A DNA stretch of 64,000 nucleotides. It comes from Sunxiuqinia elliptica (GTDB lineage: Bacteria; Bacteroidota; Bacteroidia; Bacteroidales; Prolixibacteraceae). Each line of letters starts with the position of its first letter. Position 1 is the stretch's first letter. Of the stretch, positions 52,983-60,344 are shown piece after piece. The notes beneath the pieces were generated by a model, which ran no database searches, was not told where the DNA came from, and worked only from the letters and a program-made list of their open reading frames with translations. Both the position numbers and the translations under genes were made by a program. The DNA lies in NCBI RefSeq assembly GCF_900113005.1, contig NZ_FONW01000014.1, forward strand, positions 1 to 64,000, given 5' to 3'.

Positions 52983-54776
52983 TTAAGCGATTTTAATAGC
53001 ATCAAACTTGCACTTTTCATAGCAGGCTCCACACTTGATACATAGTGTTTGATCAATGTAGTGTGGGCTGCGTTTTTCTCCGGAAATGGCTCCAACAGGA
53101 CAGTTTCGGAAGCATAGGGTACAACCAGTGCATTTTTCATCATCGATGATGTATTGCAACAAGGCTTTGCATTGCCCCGCAGGACAAGTGCTGTCGTTGA
53201 TATGTGCCTCGTATTCGTGCATGAAATTATCCAAGGTTGAAAGGACCGGGTTGGGAGAGGTTTGCCCCAATCCACAGAGTGATGAATCTTTAATAACATG
53301 ACTCAGCATTCGGAGCTTAGTCAGATCTTCGGGAGTTCCTTTCCCCTCAGTAATTTTTTCCAGAATCTCGTGCAGACGTTTGTTGCCGATCCGGCAAGGT
53401 GTGCATTTCCCGCAGGATTCATCAAGAGTAAATTCGAGGTAAAACTTAGCAATGGAAACCATGCAGTCGTCCTCATCCATCACAATCATTCCTCCTGAGC
53501 CCATCATTGATCCGGCAGCAAGCAGGTTGTCGTAATCAATAGGGGTGTCTAAGAAAGCCTTGGTTAAGCAACCTCCGGAAGGGCCTCCGGTTTGCACAGA
53601 CTTAAATTCTTTCCCATTTTTGATTCCACCACCGATATCGTAAATCACTTCTCGTAAAGTGGTTCCCATAGGAACTTCAATTAAACCTACATTATTGATC
53701 TTACCAGCTAAGGCAAATACTTTTGTGCCTTTGGATTTCTCGGTCCCAATACTGCTAAACCATTCTGCTCCTTTGGTGATAATTGGAGGCACATTGGCAA
53801 ACGTCTCTACATTATTGACATTGGTTGGTTTGCCGAGGTATCCCTCTTGCGATGGAAATGGGGGCTTGAAGGTTGGCTCACCACGTTTGCCTTCCATGGA
53901 ATGAATGAGGGCTGTTTCTTCTCCGCAAACAAAAGCTCCTGCGCCATACCTGATTTCAATATCAAAATCGAAATCTGTCCCCAGTATATTTTGTCCAAGC
54001 AGACCATACTGACGTGCTTGCCTGAGGGCTGTTTTTAAACGTTGAATAGCCAGTGGGTACTCTGCACGGATGTAGACCAACCCTTTGTTGGCACCGATGC
54101 AATAGCCGCAGATAGCCATGGCTTCAATTACGGTATGTGGATCTCCTTCCAGGATTGAGCGATCCATAAATGCGCCGGGGTCGCCTTCATCAGCATTGCA
54201 GACCACATACTTTTGTTCATGCTCAACTTTTCGGGTAATGTCCCATTTCAAGCCTGTCGGGAAGCCACCGCCTCCGCGGCCTCGTAGGCCCGAGTCGATA
54301 ATGGTTTGGATGGCTTGTTCCGGACTAAGTTCTTCCAAACATTTGCCAAGGGCGGCATAGCCATTGTTTCCAATGTACTCTTCAATATTTTCAGGATTGA
54401 TAAAACCACAATTTCGTAAAGCAACGCGCACTTGCTTTTTGTAAAAATCCATGTTTTTACTTTCGGTGATCTGTCCCAGGGTGGTTGGGTCGGTATAAAG
54501 CAAACGTTCTACCTTACGTCCTTTGATGAGGTGTTCTTCCACTATTTCACGGCTGTCTTCCGGGGTGACACCAACATAAAAGGTGTTGTCGGGTTGGATT
54601 TTTACAATGGGTCCTTGCTCACAGAACCCGAAACAACCGGTGTGAATTACCTGAACGTCTTGATCCAGCCCTCGTTCTTCGAGCTGGTTTTGAAAGTTCT
54701 TTTTGATTAGTTCGCTTTGAGATGCTTTGCAGCCCGTACCGCCACAAACCAATACGTGCATTTTATAGTCAGCCAT
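52983..54776 (-). CDS. hydB: Bifurcating [FeFe] hydrogenase subunit HydB (NuoF-like)
   Basis: A 597-residue flavin subunit where NADH binds and electrons bifurcate. An N-terminal thioredoxin-like [2Fe-2S] domain has Cys11, Cys16, Cys48 and Cys52. The NuoF core has the FMN/NADH loop SGLRGRGGGGFPTGLKW, NADEGDPGAFMDRS, and the [4Fe-4S] ligands in ESCGKCTPCR and SSLCGLGQ. A C-terminal ferredoxin-like part adds two [4Fe-4S] sites (CTGCTLCFRNCPVGAI and CIKCGACYEKCKFDAI). This matches Thermotoga-type HydB. It lies 14 bases before hydA. Confidence 0.96.
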   Translation of the reverse strand: MADYKMHVLVCGGTGCKASQSELIKKNFQNQLEERGLDQDVQVIHTGCFGFCEQGPIVKIQPDNTFYVGVTPEDSREIVEEHLIKGRKVERLLYTDPTTLGQITESKNMDFYKKQVRVALRNCGFINPENIEEYIGNNGYAALGKCLEELSPEQAIQTIIDSGLRGRGGGGFPTGLKWDITRKVEHEQKYVVCNADEGDPGAFMDRSILEGDPHTVIEAMAICGYCIGANKGLVYIRAEYPLAIQRLKTALRQARQYGLLGQNILGTDFDFDIEIRYGAGAFVCGEETALIHSMEGKRGEPTFKPPFPSQEGYLGKPTNVNNVETFANVPPIITKGAEWFSSIGTEKSKGTKVFALAGKINNVGLIEVPMGTTLREVIYDIGGGIKNGKEFKSVQTGGPSGGCLTKAFLDTPIDYDNLLAAGSMMGSGGMIVMDEDDCMVSIAKFYLEFTLDESCGKCTPCRIGNKRLHEILEKITEGKGTPEDLTKLRMLSHVIKDSSLCGLGQTSPNPVLSTLDNFMHEYEAHINDSTCPAGQCKALLQYIIDDEKCTGCTLCFRNCPVGAISGEKRSPHYIDQTLCIKCGACYEKCKFDAIKIA

Positions 54777-54788
54777 TCTCTTGAGGTT

Positions 54789-55184
54789 TTAGTCGTCAAT
54801 GGTTTTATAATTAACTGGGATGATCCCATCCACCAGTTCATTCATCTTAATGTGTCTGTCGATAATTTCCTGGGCTTTTTGTTTGTCAACATAGCCATAG
54901 ATAACCGGTTGTTTGCCAGGCATGGTCAACTCAATGGTGGGCTCGGCATAGCAAAAACCCATACATCCGGTTTGTGTGACCAGAGCATCGATTCCTTGAT
55001 GATCTAACTCTTCGATCATGAAATTCATCGTTTCTTTAGCGCCGGAGGCAATGCCGCAGGTGGCCATGGAAACTTTGATTTGAATTAGATTTTCAGGATG
55101 GTCTCCCTTTTCACGTAATTTAATTTTGGATTGTACCTCCTCTTTTAGTTTTTTGAGGTCGGCCAGAGATCTGACTTTAGTCAT
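54789..55184 (-). CDS. Small [2Fe-2S] thioredoxin-like ferredoxin
   Basis: A 131-residue protein of the thioredoxin-like [2Fe-2S] ferredoxin family seen next to bifurcating hydrogenases. Cysteines lie in VSMATCGIASGA and TQTGCMGFCYAEP; the second pair matches the HydB N-terminal domain (HTGCFGFC). Only three cysteines are obvious, so the fourth cluster ligand is unclear. It lies 12 bases before hydB and may be an accessory electron carrier or subunit. A 93-base gap separates it from the upstream regulatory part of the operon and may hold an internal promoter. Confidence 0.86.
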   Translation of the reverse strand: MTKVRSLADLKKLKEEVQSKIKLREKGDHPENLIQIKVSMATCGIASGAKETMNFMIEELDHQGIDALVTQTGCMGFCYAEPTIELTMPGKQPVIYGYVDKQKAQEIIDRHIKMNELVDGIIPVNYKTIDD

Positions 55185-55277
55185 CTTTTTTGATTCTTTT
55201 AGGTTTCTAATCAGGATGTTATAAGCTTCTTCTTCAAATGTCAGATGAATAAGACAATTAAAATCTAATTTTTATCA

Positions 55278-55826
55278 TTATTCGCTTATTTGAATTTGTT
55301 CTAAATTCCCTTGAATCATTTCCATCAGAAATTTTCGAACTTCGGGGGTAGTCAAGGGGATTCCATCCAGCTCTTGCTTTATTTCCCGGGTATCGAACAG
55401 GAATTCTCCTTTTGGACTTTGGTGAGTGTAGATTAGCTCCGATTGCTTTTCGTTGGAAGCCAAAATGAGCAAGGTTCCTGCGATGTCGCCTAAAAATGGA
55501 CGATCGATGTGATGAAAGCCGAAGGTCGCTTGCAGGTGAGTGCCTTTGTTGGTTTCTGAATGTAGCATAAAGCTTCCACCAGTTAGCTCTGCATTGTATT
55601 TTAGCAATGGAAGTCCCAGACCAACTTTACGAGTTGTTTGTGTGGTGTAGAAAGGATTGGTCGCTTTTTCCAGTTGCTCAGAAGTCATGCCATGGCCATC
55701 GTCATCAACCTTGAAAATGAGTTGATCTTCGTTTGGAGCTTCCTTGATTAGAATAGAAATGAGCTGGGCGTTGGCCCGAATCGAATTTTGAGCGATATCG
55801 AGTAGGTGAAGTGCTAGTTCGTTCAT
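55278..55826 (-). CDS. GHKL ATPase-domain protein (HATPase2)
   Basis: A 182-residue stand-alone histidine-kinase-type ATPase domain. N box: LHLLDIAQNSIRANA; G1 box: DDDGHGMTSEQL; G2 box: KVGLGLPLLKYNAELTGG. There is no dimerisation/phosphoacceptor domain, so it cannot be a full histidine kinase. The C-terminal 60 residues (HIDRPFLGDIAGTLLIL...) are a conserved-looking extension I cannot assign. The start overlaps the PHP stop by 4 bases. This pair is known in operons with hydrogenase and DRTGG genes, and its biochemical role is unknown. Confidence 0.85.
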   Translation of the reverse strand: MNELALHLLDIAQNSIRANAQLISILIKEAPNEDQLIFKVDDDGHGMTSEQLEKATNPFYTTQTTRKVGLGLPLLKYNAELTGGSFMLHSETNKGTHLQATFGFHHIDRPFLGDIAGTLLILASNEKQSELIYTHQSPKGEFLFDTREIKQELDGIPLTTPEVRKFLMEMIQGNLEQIQISE

Positions 55827-56566
55827 GGTTCAATTTTTACAAAACGTCCGTTTTTTTGGTTCAGAGCCCACCGAATTTCATTAAATGTCGGCTCAAATAG
55901 GTAAAAAGAGGTTGCTGAAGAACCAACATCCTCTAGGTAATGTGCGTCTGAGGCGGTAATCAGACTAATGTCTGAGTGAATATCATATTGGTTTCGAATG
56001 CTTGTTTCATCGGCATATTTTGATAGTTGCATGCCGTCAACTTTAAGGTCGGTTGCCAGGTAGCCAAACTGGCTGTATAAACTATTGATGGGCCGGTCGA
56101 TATGAGCGGGTATAAATAGTCCGTTGATTTGATGTGTGAACTTTTCGATGGTCTCCAAGTCAATCATTAATGGATTTCCGAGGTAGTTGGGGTAGTACTC
56201 CGTAATTTGATTGTTTCTATCGACCACCACTTGGTGTCCGTGGTATTCCGGACGATTGGGAATTGTGGGCAGGTAGTGGTCCAGAAAGTGTTGAAACTTA
56301 TTTCGTGTATAGTCGTCCTCAAACAGGCAAATGGCGTGTACTTCTTCTTGACTGTTAATCTCGCAGCCATTGACCACTAAAAGTCCGGTTCCTTCTGCAT
56401 GTTTTTTGACAATTTCGCATTGCTTCGTTGAGTTGTGGTCGGTGATGGCAAGAATGTCGATTCCCCGTTTCAGTGCTTGCTTCACAATCTTATCAGGGCT
56501 CATCTCCAAGTCAGCACATGGCGATAAGACAGTATGAACGTGAAGATCAGCCCTGAATTTTTTCAT
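55823..56566 (-). CDS. PHP-domain phosphoesterase-like protein
   Basis: A 247-residue protein of the PHP family (polymerase and histidinol phosphatase fold). Metal-site residues: RADLHVHTVLSPCA at the N-terminus, AITDHNS, the Glu in NGCEINSQEE, His in IPAHIDRP, and the late ITASDAHYL. PHP enzymes are usually trinuclear phosphoesterases. In this operon it could act on a phosphorylated or nucleotide signal, but no substrate is known. Its stop overlaps the HATPase2 start by 4 bases; 101 bases separate it from DRTGG2. Confidence 0.88.
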   Translation of the reverse strand: MKKFRADLHVHTVLSPCADLEMSPDKIVKQALKRGIDILAITDHNSTKQCEIVKKHAEGTGLLVVNGCEINSQEEVHAICLFEDDYTRNKFQHFLDHYLPTIPNRPEYHGHQVVVDRNNQITEYYPNYLGNPLMIDLETIEKFTHQINGLFIPAHIDRPINSLYSQFGYLATDLKVDGMQLSKYADETSIRNQYDIHSDISLITASDAHYLEDVGSSATSFYLFEPTFNEIRWALNQKNGRFVKIEP

Positions 56567-56667
56567 ACCCTAAAGTTACTTGTGGTTAAGTCTTCCTGAA
56601 TAGGTAGTTTCTGCAAGCTTTTGGGGCGTTTTTTTCGTAAGCCTGTCATCGTTTTAGTTTTCGAGGG

Positions 56668-57018
56668 TTAAGCCAAACAGCCTTCTTTTTTTAGAAGTTC
56701 GAATAACTTTCCACTGATCTCAAAGGTTGAATCAGTTGTTGAGAGAATGGGGATTTGCTCATCGTTGCTGTGCCGGATTGTACTTTCGTGAGGACGTAAG
56801 CCTTTCACGAGAATAACGGCAGCTAAATCTTTTAACGAGGCAATGGCCATCACATTTTGATGTACTTGCAGGGTGATCCACATTTGGCTTTCCCGGGCAT
56901 TTCCCATAACATCACTCAGCAGATCGGAGACATAGGCTCCTGTAACTTCGCGATCGAGACCTTTCTCGCCGGAAATGACTTCCAAATTTAGTTGTTCAAT
57001 TAAATCAGAAACCTTCAT
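56668..57018 (-). CDS. DRTGG-domain protein (second copy)
   Basis: A 116-residue stand-alone DRTGG domain, the fold that precedes the kinase in HPr kinase and the CBS pair in some pyrophosphatases. Its motif region reads EVTGAYVSDLLSDVMGNA, and the C-terminal half PILSTTDSTFEISGKLFELL is typical. Such domains may bind nucleotides or act as dimerisation units; no catalytic residues are present. The ATG at 57018 overlaps the H-cluster gene by 14 bases, so the two are translationally coupled. Confidence 0.82.
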   Translation of the reverse strand: MKVSDLIEQLNLEVISGEKGLDREVTGAYVSDLLSDVMGNARESQMWITLQVHQNVMAIASLKDLAAVILVKGLRPHESTIRHSNDEQIPILSTTDSTFEISGKLFELLKKEGCLA

Positions 57019-58381
57019 TTCTTTTTCCTCTTTTATTACAGTCAGCCTGAAAACGTTTCTCACCCCATTTCTTTTCGACATTCCGGAATGCTTTGTCGGT
57101 GCTTATTCGGCCTTCATCTTCCCACATTTGTTGCAAGAAGATGCAGTCGGACATTTTAGCTCTGCCATTGACCATGTCTTCGGCTAAAGCCTGGCAGTTT
57201 GGAGCACCACAAGCACCGCAGTCTATTCCTGGTAAAAAGCAGATGATGCGTTGAGCCTTATTCATTTTTTCCAAGGCTCGCACCCGGTCTTTATCCAAGC
57301 TGAATGCAGGGCGAGGAACAATTTTATCAGCGACTAATTTTTGTTTAATTTCTTTTGAGTTTTTTACGGGATCAGATTGCTGCAGTTTCCAGGCTGGCGG
57401 GTAGCGTTTGGCACGCGACTCCAACCGTTCAACAGTCAGAAACCGGTTTCCAGTCATCATAATTCCACCGGCACAACTCTGATCACAAGCACGTAGCTCT
57501 AAAAAATCAATGTCCGGAACCTCTTCATTTTCCAGTCGTTCCAAAAAACGAATGACATTGTGAATCCCATCAATGGCCATGCTTCGCTCTCCAAAGTGGA
57601 CGGATTCACCACGAGTCAAACTCCACAAGATCCCATCTCGGGTTAGGTTTTGACGTTGGCTGCTGGTATCTGGCACTTCTTTGTCATCAATCGCTTGCAT
57701 GACCCTATTGTATAAGGTATTCATGTTGATGATACCGTCAACAATTGATTCTTTTTCACCAACAGGACTTTTCACCGATGTTATTTTTGCATTGCATGGA
57801 GTGACGTAAAATAAGCCAATTTCATCTTCGTTGGCTCCCTGTTTCTTTAGTTCATTGATTGCAAAATGAGCTCCCAGATCATGGGGTGCTTTTCGCTGAA
57901 TCATGTTGTCGATCAACGACGGATATTTAATTTGAATGAGCCGGACAATGGCCGGGCAAAAAGTTGAAATATGTGGTTTTATATTTTCTGTTGTCCGGCA
58001 ATATTGTCGAATCGAACTTTTTAACACGCCGATGGGCTGTTCAACTTCAAAAACATGAGTGAAACCTATTTTTAAAAGAGCCGCGTAAATCTGGTCTTCG
58101 GTATATTTCTCCGGAAACTGGCCAATCATTACAGCGGGAAACAGGACCACCCGGTATTTAAAGGCTTTGGCATTCTGTAAATCATCTTGTTCTACATAAA
58201 TGGCTTTTTCGGGGCAAGCCCGCATGCAATGTCCGCAGTCGACACACCGCGCACTCCAGATCTCAGCCAGTCCGTTAATGACACGGATCGCTTCGGTAGG
58301 ACAAGCTTTCATGCAGTGGGTGCAGCCAATGCATTTATCCTCGTCGATGGTGAGTGCATGATATGTTCTTGCTGGTGCCAT
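57005..58381 (-). CDS. Sensor-type [FeFe] hydrogenase-like H-cluster protein
   Basis: A 458-residue protein: two N-terminal [4Fe-4S] sites (Cys17, 20, 23, 27 and Cys46, 49, 52, 56), an H-cluster domain (about 75-330) and a C-terminal PF04060-like [4Fe-4S] domain (Cys388, 391, 396, 413). H-cluster ligands are kept: Cys142 in STFCPAI, Cys196 in TPCNAK, Cys299 and Cys303 in ELRACDQSCAGG. Phe141 replaces the proton-relay Cys of catalytic TSCCP, Met of L2 is Thr194 and Met of L3 is Arg297. This is the pattern of slow or sensory [FeFe] hydrogenases, so it probably senses H2 or redox state. It overlaps HATPase1 by 1 base and DRTGG2 by 14. Confidence 0.87.
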   Translation of the reverse strand: MAPARTYHALTIDEDKCIGCTHCMKACPTEAIRVINGLAEIWSARCVDCGHCMRACPEKAIYVEQDDLQNAKAFKYRVVLFPAVMIGQFPEKYTEDQIYAALLKIGFTHVFEVEQPIGVLKSSIRQYCRTTENIKPHISTFCPAIVRLIQIKYPSLIDNMIQRKAPHDLGAHFAINELKKQGANEDEIGLFYVTPCNAKITSVKSPVGEKESIVDGIINMNTLYNRVMQAIDDKEVPDTSSQRQNLTRDGILWSLTRGESVHFGERSMAIDGIHNVIRFLERLENEEVPDIDFLELRACDQSCAGGIMMTGNRFLTVERLESRAKRYPPAWKLQQSDPVKNSKEIKQKLVADKIVPRPAFSLDKDRVRALEKMNKAQRIICFLPGIDCGACGAPNCQALAEDMVNGRAKMSDCIFLQQMWEDEGRISTDKAFRNVEKKWGEKRFQADCNKRGKRNEGF

Positions 58382-58791
58382 TAAAAATAGTTAACCATTT
58401 CTACTGTTGTTCCTTCATCTACCTTTGATTGGATCTGAAGTTTATCGGTATTTTTTTTGATATTGGGTAAGCCCATTCCAGCTCCAAAACCCATTTCGCG
58501 TACTTTTTTGCTGGCTGTTGAATACCCCTCTTGCATCGCCTGTTCAATATCGGGGATTCCCGGTCCTTTATCAATGATTTTGGTCGTGATTTTATCTGAC
58601 TCAATATGAACCAATATCTGTCCTTCATAAGCGTGGGCTACCACGTTTACTTCAGCTTCATAGAGGGCAATAACAATGTTTTTGATGCAATGAGCTTCAA
58701 CTCCCAGCTGCTTGAGCATCTTTTTAACCTGACTCGAAGCGTAGCCGGCTTTGGTGAAATCACCTCCTGCTATTTCAAATTCCAGATTCAT
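58381..58791 (-). CDS. SpoIIAB/RsbW-like ATPase (HATPase1)
   Basis: A 136-residue serine-kinase-type GHKL domain similar to the anti-sigma kinases SpoIIAB and RsbW. The N box is ALYEAEVNVVAHAYEG with the catalytic Glu and the Mg-binding Asn; G1 is IIDKGPGIPD; G2 is GFGAGMGLPNIKKN. It is followed with a 1-base stop-start overlap by the H-cluster gene, so the two are made together and probably interact. A partner-switching role is inferred from its fold and from the divergently encoded PP2C phosphatase; no STAS antagonist is encoded nearby. Confidence 0.88.
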   Translation of the reverse strand: MNLEFEIAGGDFTKAGYASSQVKKMLKQLGVEAHCIKNIVIALYEAEVNVVAHAYEGQILVHIESDKITTKIIDKGPGIPDIEQAMQEGYSTASKKVREMGFGAGMGLPNIKKNTDKLQIQSKVDEGTTVEMVNYF

Positions 58792-58794
58792 AAC

Positions 58795-59139
58795 TTAGTA
58801 CACGGGGTTTAATCCGGCTTGGTACAGTAGTCCACTGGCCTTAAACAAGGTGTAAGGCGATTCGAGCAGACACATGTTATTTTCGTTGGCTAAGGCCAGC
58901 ATCTCCGCTGTGACTTTTTTGTTGCGAACAAACACGATGTACCGAATGTCTGCCATTTCAGAAGTCCGAATGGTTTGCAGGTTACAAAGACCTGTTATTA
59001 AAAGTAGGTTATCGGTGTCAAGCGTTAACACATCGCTCATTAAATCGGAGCTGAATCCCCGTTCAATTTTTGCCGATGCATGTTCTTCTCCGCAGATAAT
59101 GGTAGCGGCTAGAAGCTCACAAATTTTACTGACCTGCAT
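58795..59139 (-). CDS. DRTGG-domain protein (first copy)
   Basis: A 114-residue stand-alone DRTGG domain and first gene of the hydrogenase operon. The conserved part reads ERGFSSDLMSDVLTLDTD, followed by ADIRYIVFVRNKKVTAEMLALA. It is similar in build but not a close copy of the second DRTGG protein. The ATG at 59139 was chosen because the longer frame adds 16 residues without family resemblance and would run into the promoter region. It lies 3 bases before HATPase1. Confidence 0.82.
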   Translation of the reverse strand: MQVSKICELLAATIICGEEHASAKIERGFSSDLMSDVLTLDTDNLLLITGLCNLQTIRTSEMADIRYIVFVRNKKVTAEMLALANENNMCLLESPYTLFKASGLLYQAGLNPVY

Positions 59140-59158
59140 GTTTTTATAACGATTTTTA

Positions 59159-59211
59159 CAAAGATTATTTAAAACTGGGAAATGCAAGCATACTTTTGTT
59201 AGATTATGCTT
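59159..59211 (-). promoter_or_regulatory. Candidate promoter and dyad of the hydrogenase operon
   Basis: On the minus strand AATCTTTG (59166 down to 59159) is one mismatch from TAnnTTTG and lies 20 bases before the first ATG. AAGCATA (59186-59192) and TATGCTT (59205-59211) form a perfect 7-bp dyad with 12 bases between, centred upstream of it, where an activator could bind. Confidence 0.4.
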
Positions 59212-59380
59212 TGAAAATCAAAATTTAGACTGAGTTGAAATAAGCCTATTCGCGGCATAATGTTTAAATTAGTTGGTGGAATCGAGGGATATTTATGATA
59301 ATTTAGAGAACTTGAAGCTGGGTGTACCCTTTTGGATGGTTGCCCGGGAAGGCAAGCAAAATATTCTTTCTGACTGGAAG

Positions 59381-59388
59381 TAACTTTG
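59381..59388 (+). promoter_or_regulatory. TAnnTTTG promoter element of the PAS-PP2C pair
   Basis: TAACTTTG is an exact -7 match 26 bases before the ATG at 59415. Confidence 0.66.
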
Positions 59389-59414
59389 AAAATTAAGCTT
59401 AAAAAAGAAAAACG

Positions 59415-60344
59415 ATGATTTACGATGACAAATCTCTTCACTCAGACATGATTGAAAATCCTAAGTTGCATCAGAAAATTATTGATGCTTTGCCAATTCC
59501 TATTTTTTATCGCGATGTAAAAGGAATATATAAAGCCACCAATAAGGCTCATGAAAATTTTATTGGTCTGAAAAAGGAAGAGATCATCGGGAAAACGGTG
59601 TTTGATGTACAACCCTTGGAAATTGCTGAAATTTATGCCCGGCGCGATCAGGAGTTATTCGATAGTCCGGGAGACCAGAGTTATGAAACTAAGTTTCGCC
59701 TGTCTGATGGTTCCTTGCATGATGTGATTTTCAACAAGGCAGTTATTCGCGATGATGAAGGAACAATCATTGGAATTGTAGGTTCAATCTTTGATATTAC
59801 CGATCGGAAAAAGGCAGAGCGGAAGCTGGAAAAAGCCAAAGAAGCTTCGGTTATTGCTTCGGCTATGGTGCACAAAATTCGAGCTGGAATTGTCATTGTG
59901 GATAGTGATTTTAAAGTCATTGATTCGAATGAGGGGTTTGCCAAGCTCTTTGGACAGGAGATGGAAGAGTTGTATGAAACAATTCCCGGATTGCAAGGTG
60001 CTGACTTAAAGGAGCTGATTCCTGAGGTTGTTTTTAAAATGTTTGCTTCGTTGATGGCTTCCGGTGAAAATATGTTGGAACGTGATCTGAAGATTCAAAA
60101 CAGACTGTTGCATATTTCTGTGATTACCATATACAAAAATCGGGTGGTTGGCGCTTTAATTCGAGATATGTCTGCTCCTTTACTTGTTCGGGAAGAGATT
60201 ATTAGCCGGGCCCAACGGGTGAATAAGCAAAACCTGGAGACCGTACAGCAGATTGCATTCTTGCTGGGTGAAAATGCAGCACAAACAGAGGAATTATTGT
60301 ATTCAATTATTCAATCCTATAAATACGAGGAGGACAATAACTGA
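59415..60344 (+). CDS. Tandem PAS-domain protein of the hydrogenase cluster
   Basis: A 309-residue soluble protein with two PAS domains, at about residues 15-130 (ALPIPIFYRDVKGIYKATNKA, DITDRKKAERKLE) and 145-260 (IRAGIVIVDSDFKVIDSNEGF). It has no kinase, cyclase or DNA-binding domain. The last 45 residues (VNKQNLETVQQIAFLLGENA...) look like a short helical tail seen in similar hydrogenase-linked PAS proteins. Its stop overlaps the PP2C start by 1 base (TGATG). The ligand or cofactor is unknown; a redox or H2-linked signal is inferred from the neighbours. Confidence 0.88.
   Translation: MIYDDKSLHSDMIENPKLHQKIIDALPIPIFYRDVKGIYKATNKAHENFIGLKKEEIIGKTVFDVQPLEIAEIYARRDQELFDSPGDQSYETKFRLSDGSLHDVIFNKAVIRDDEGTIIGIVGSIFDITDRKKAERKLEKAKEASVIASAMVHKIRAGIVIVDSDFKVIDSNEGFAKLFGQEMEELYETIPGLQGADLKELIPEVVFKMFASLMASGENMLERDLKIQNRLLHISVITIYKNRVVGALIRDMSAPLLVREEIISRAQRVNKQNLETVQQIAFLLGENAAQTEELLYSIIQSYKYEEDNN

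Noticed and set aside
59191-59198. TACTTTTG as a second promoter for the PAS gene
   Set aside because: It is over 200 bases from the gene and an exact element lies at 59381; it was kept only as a note on the dyad.
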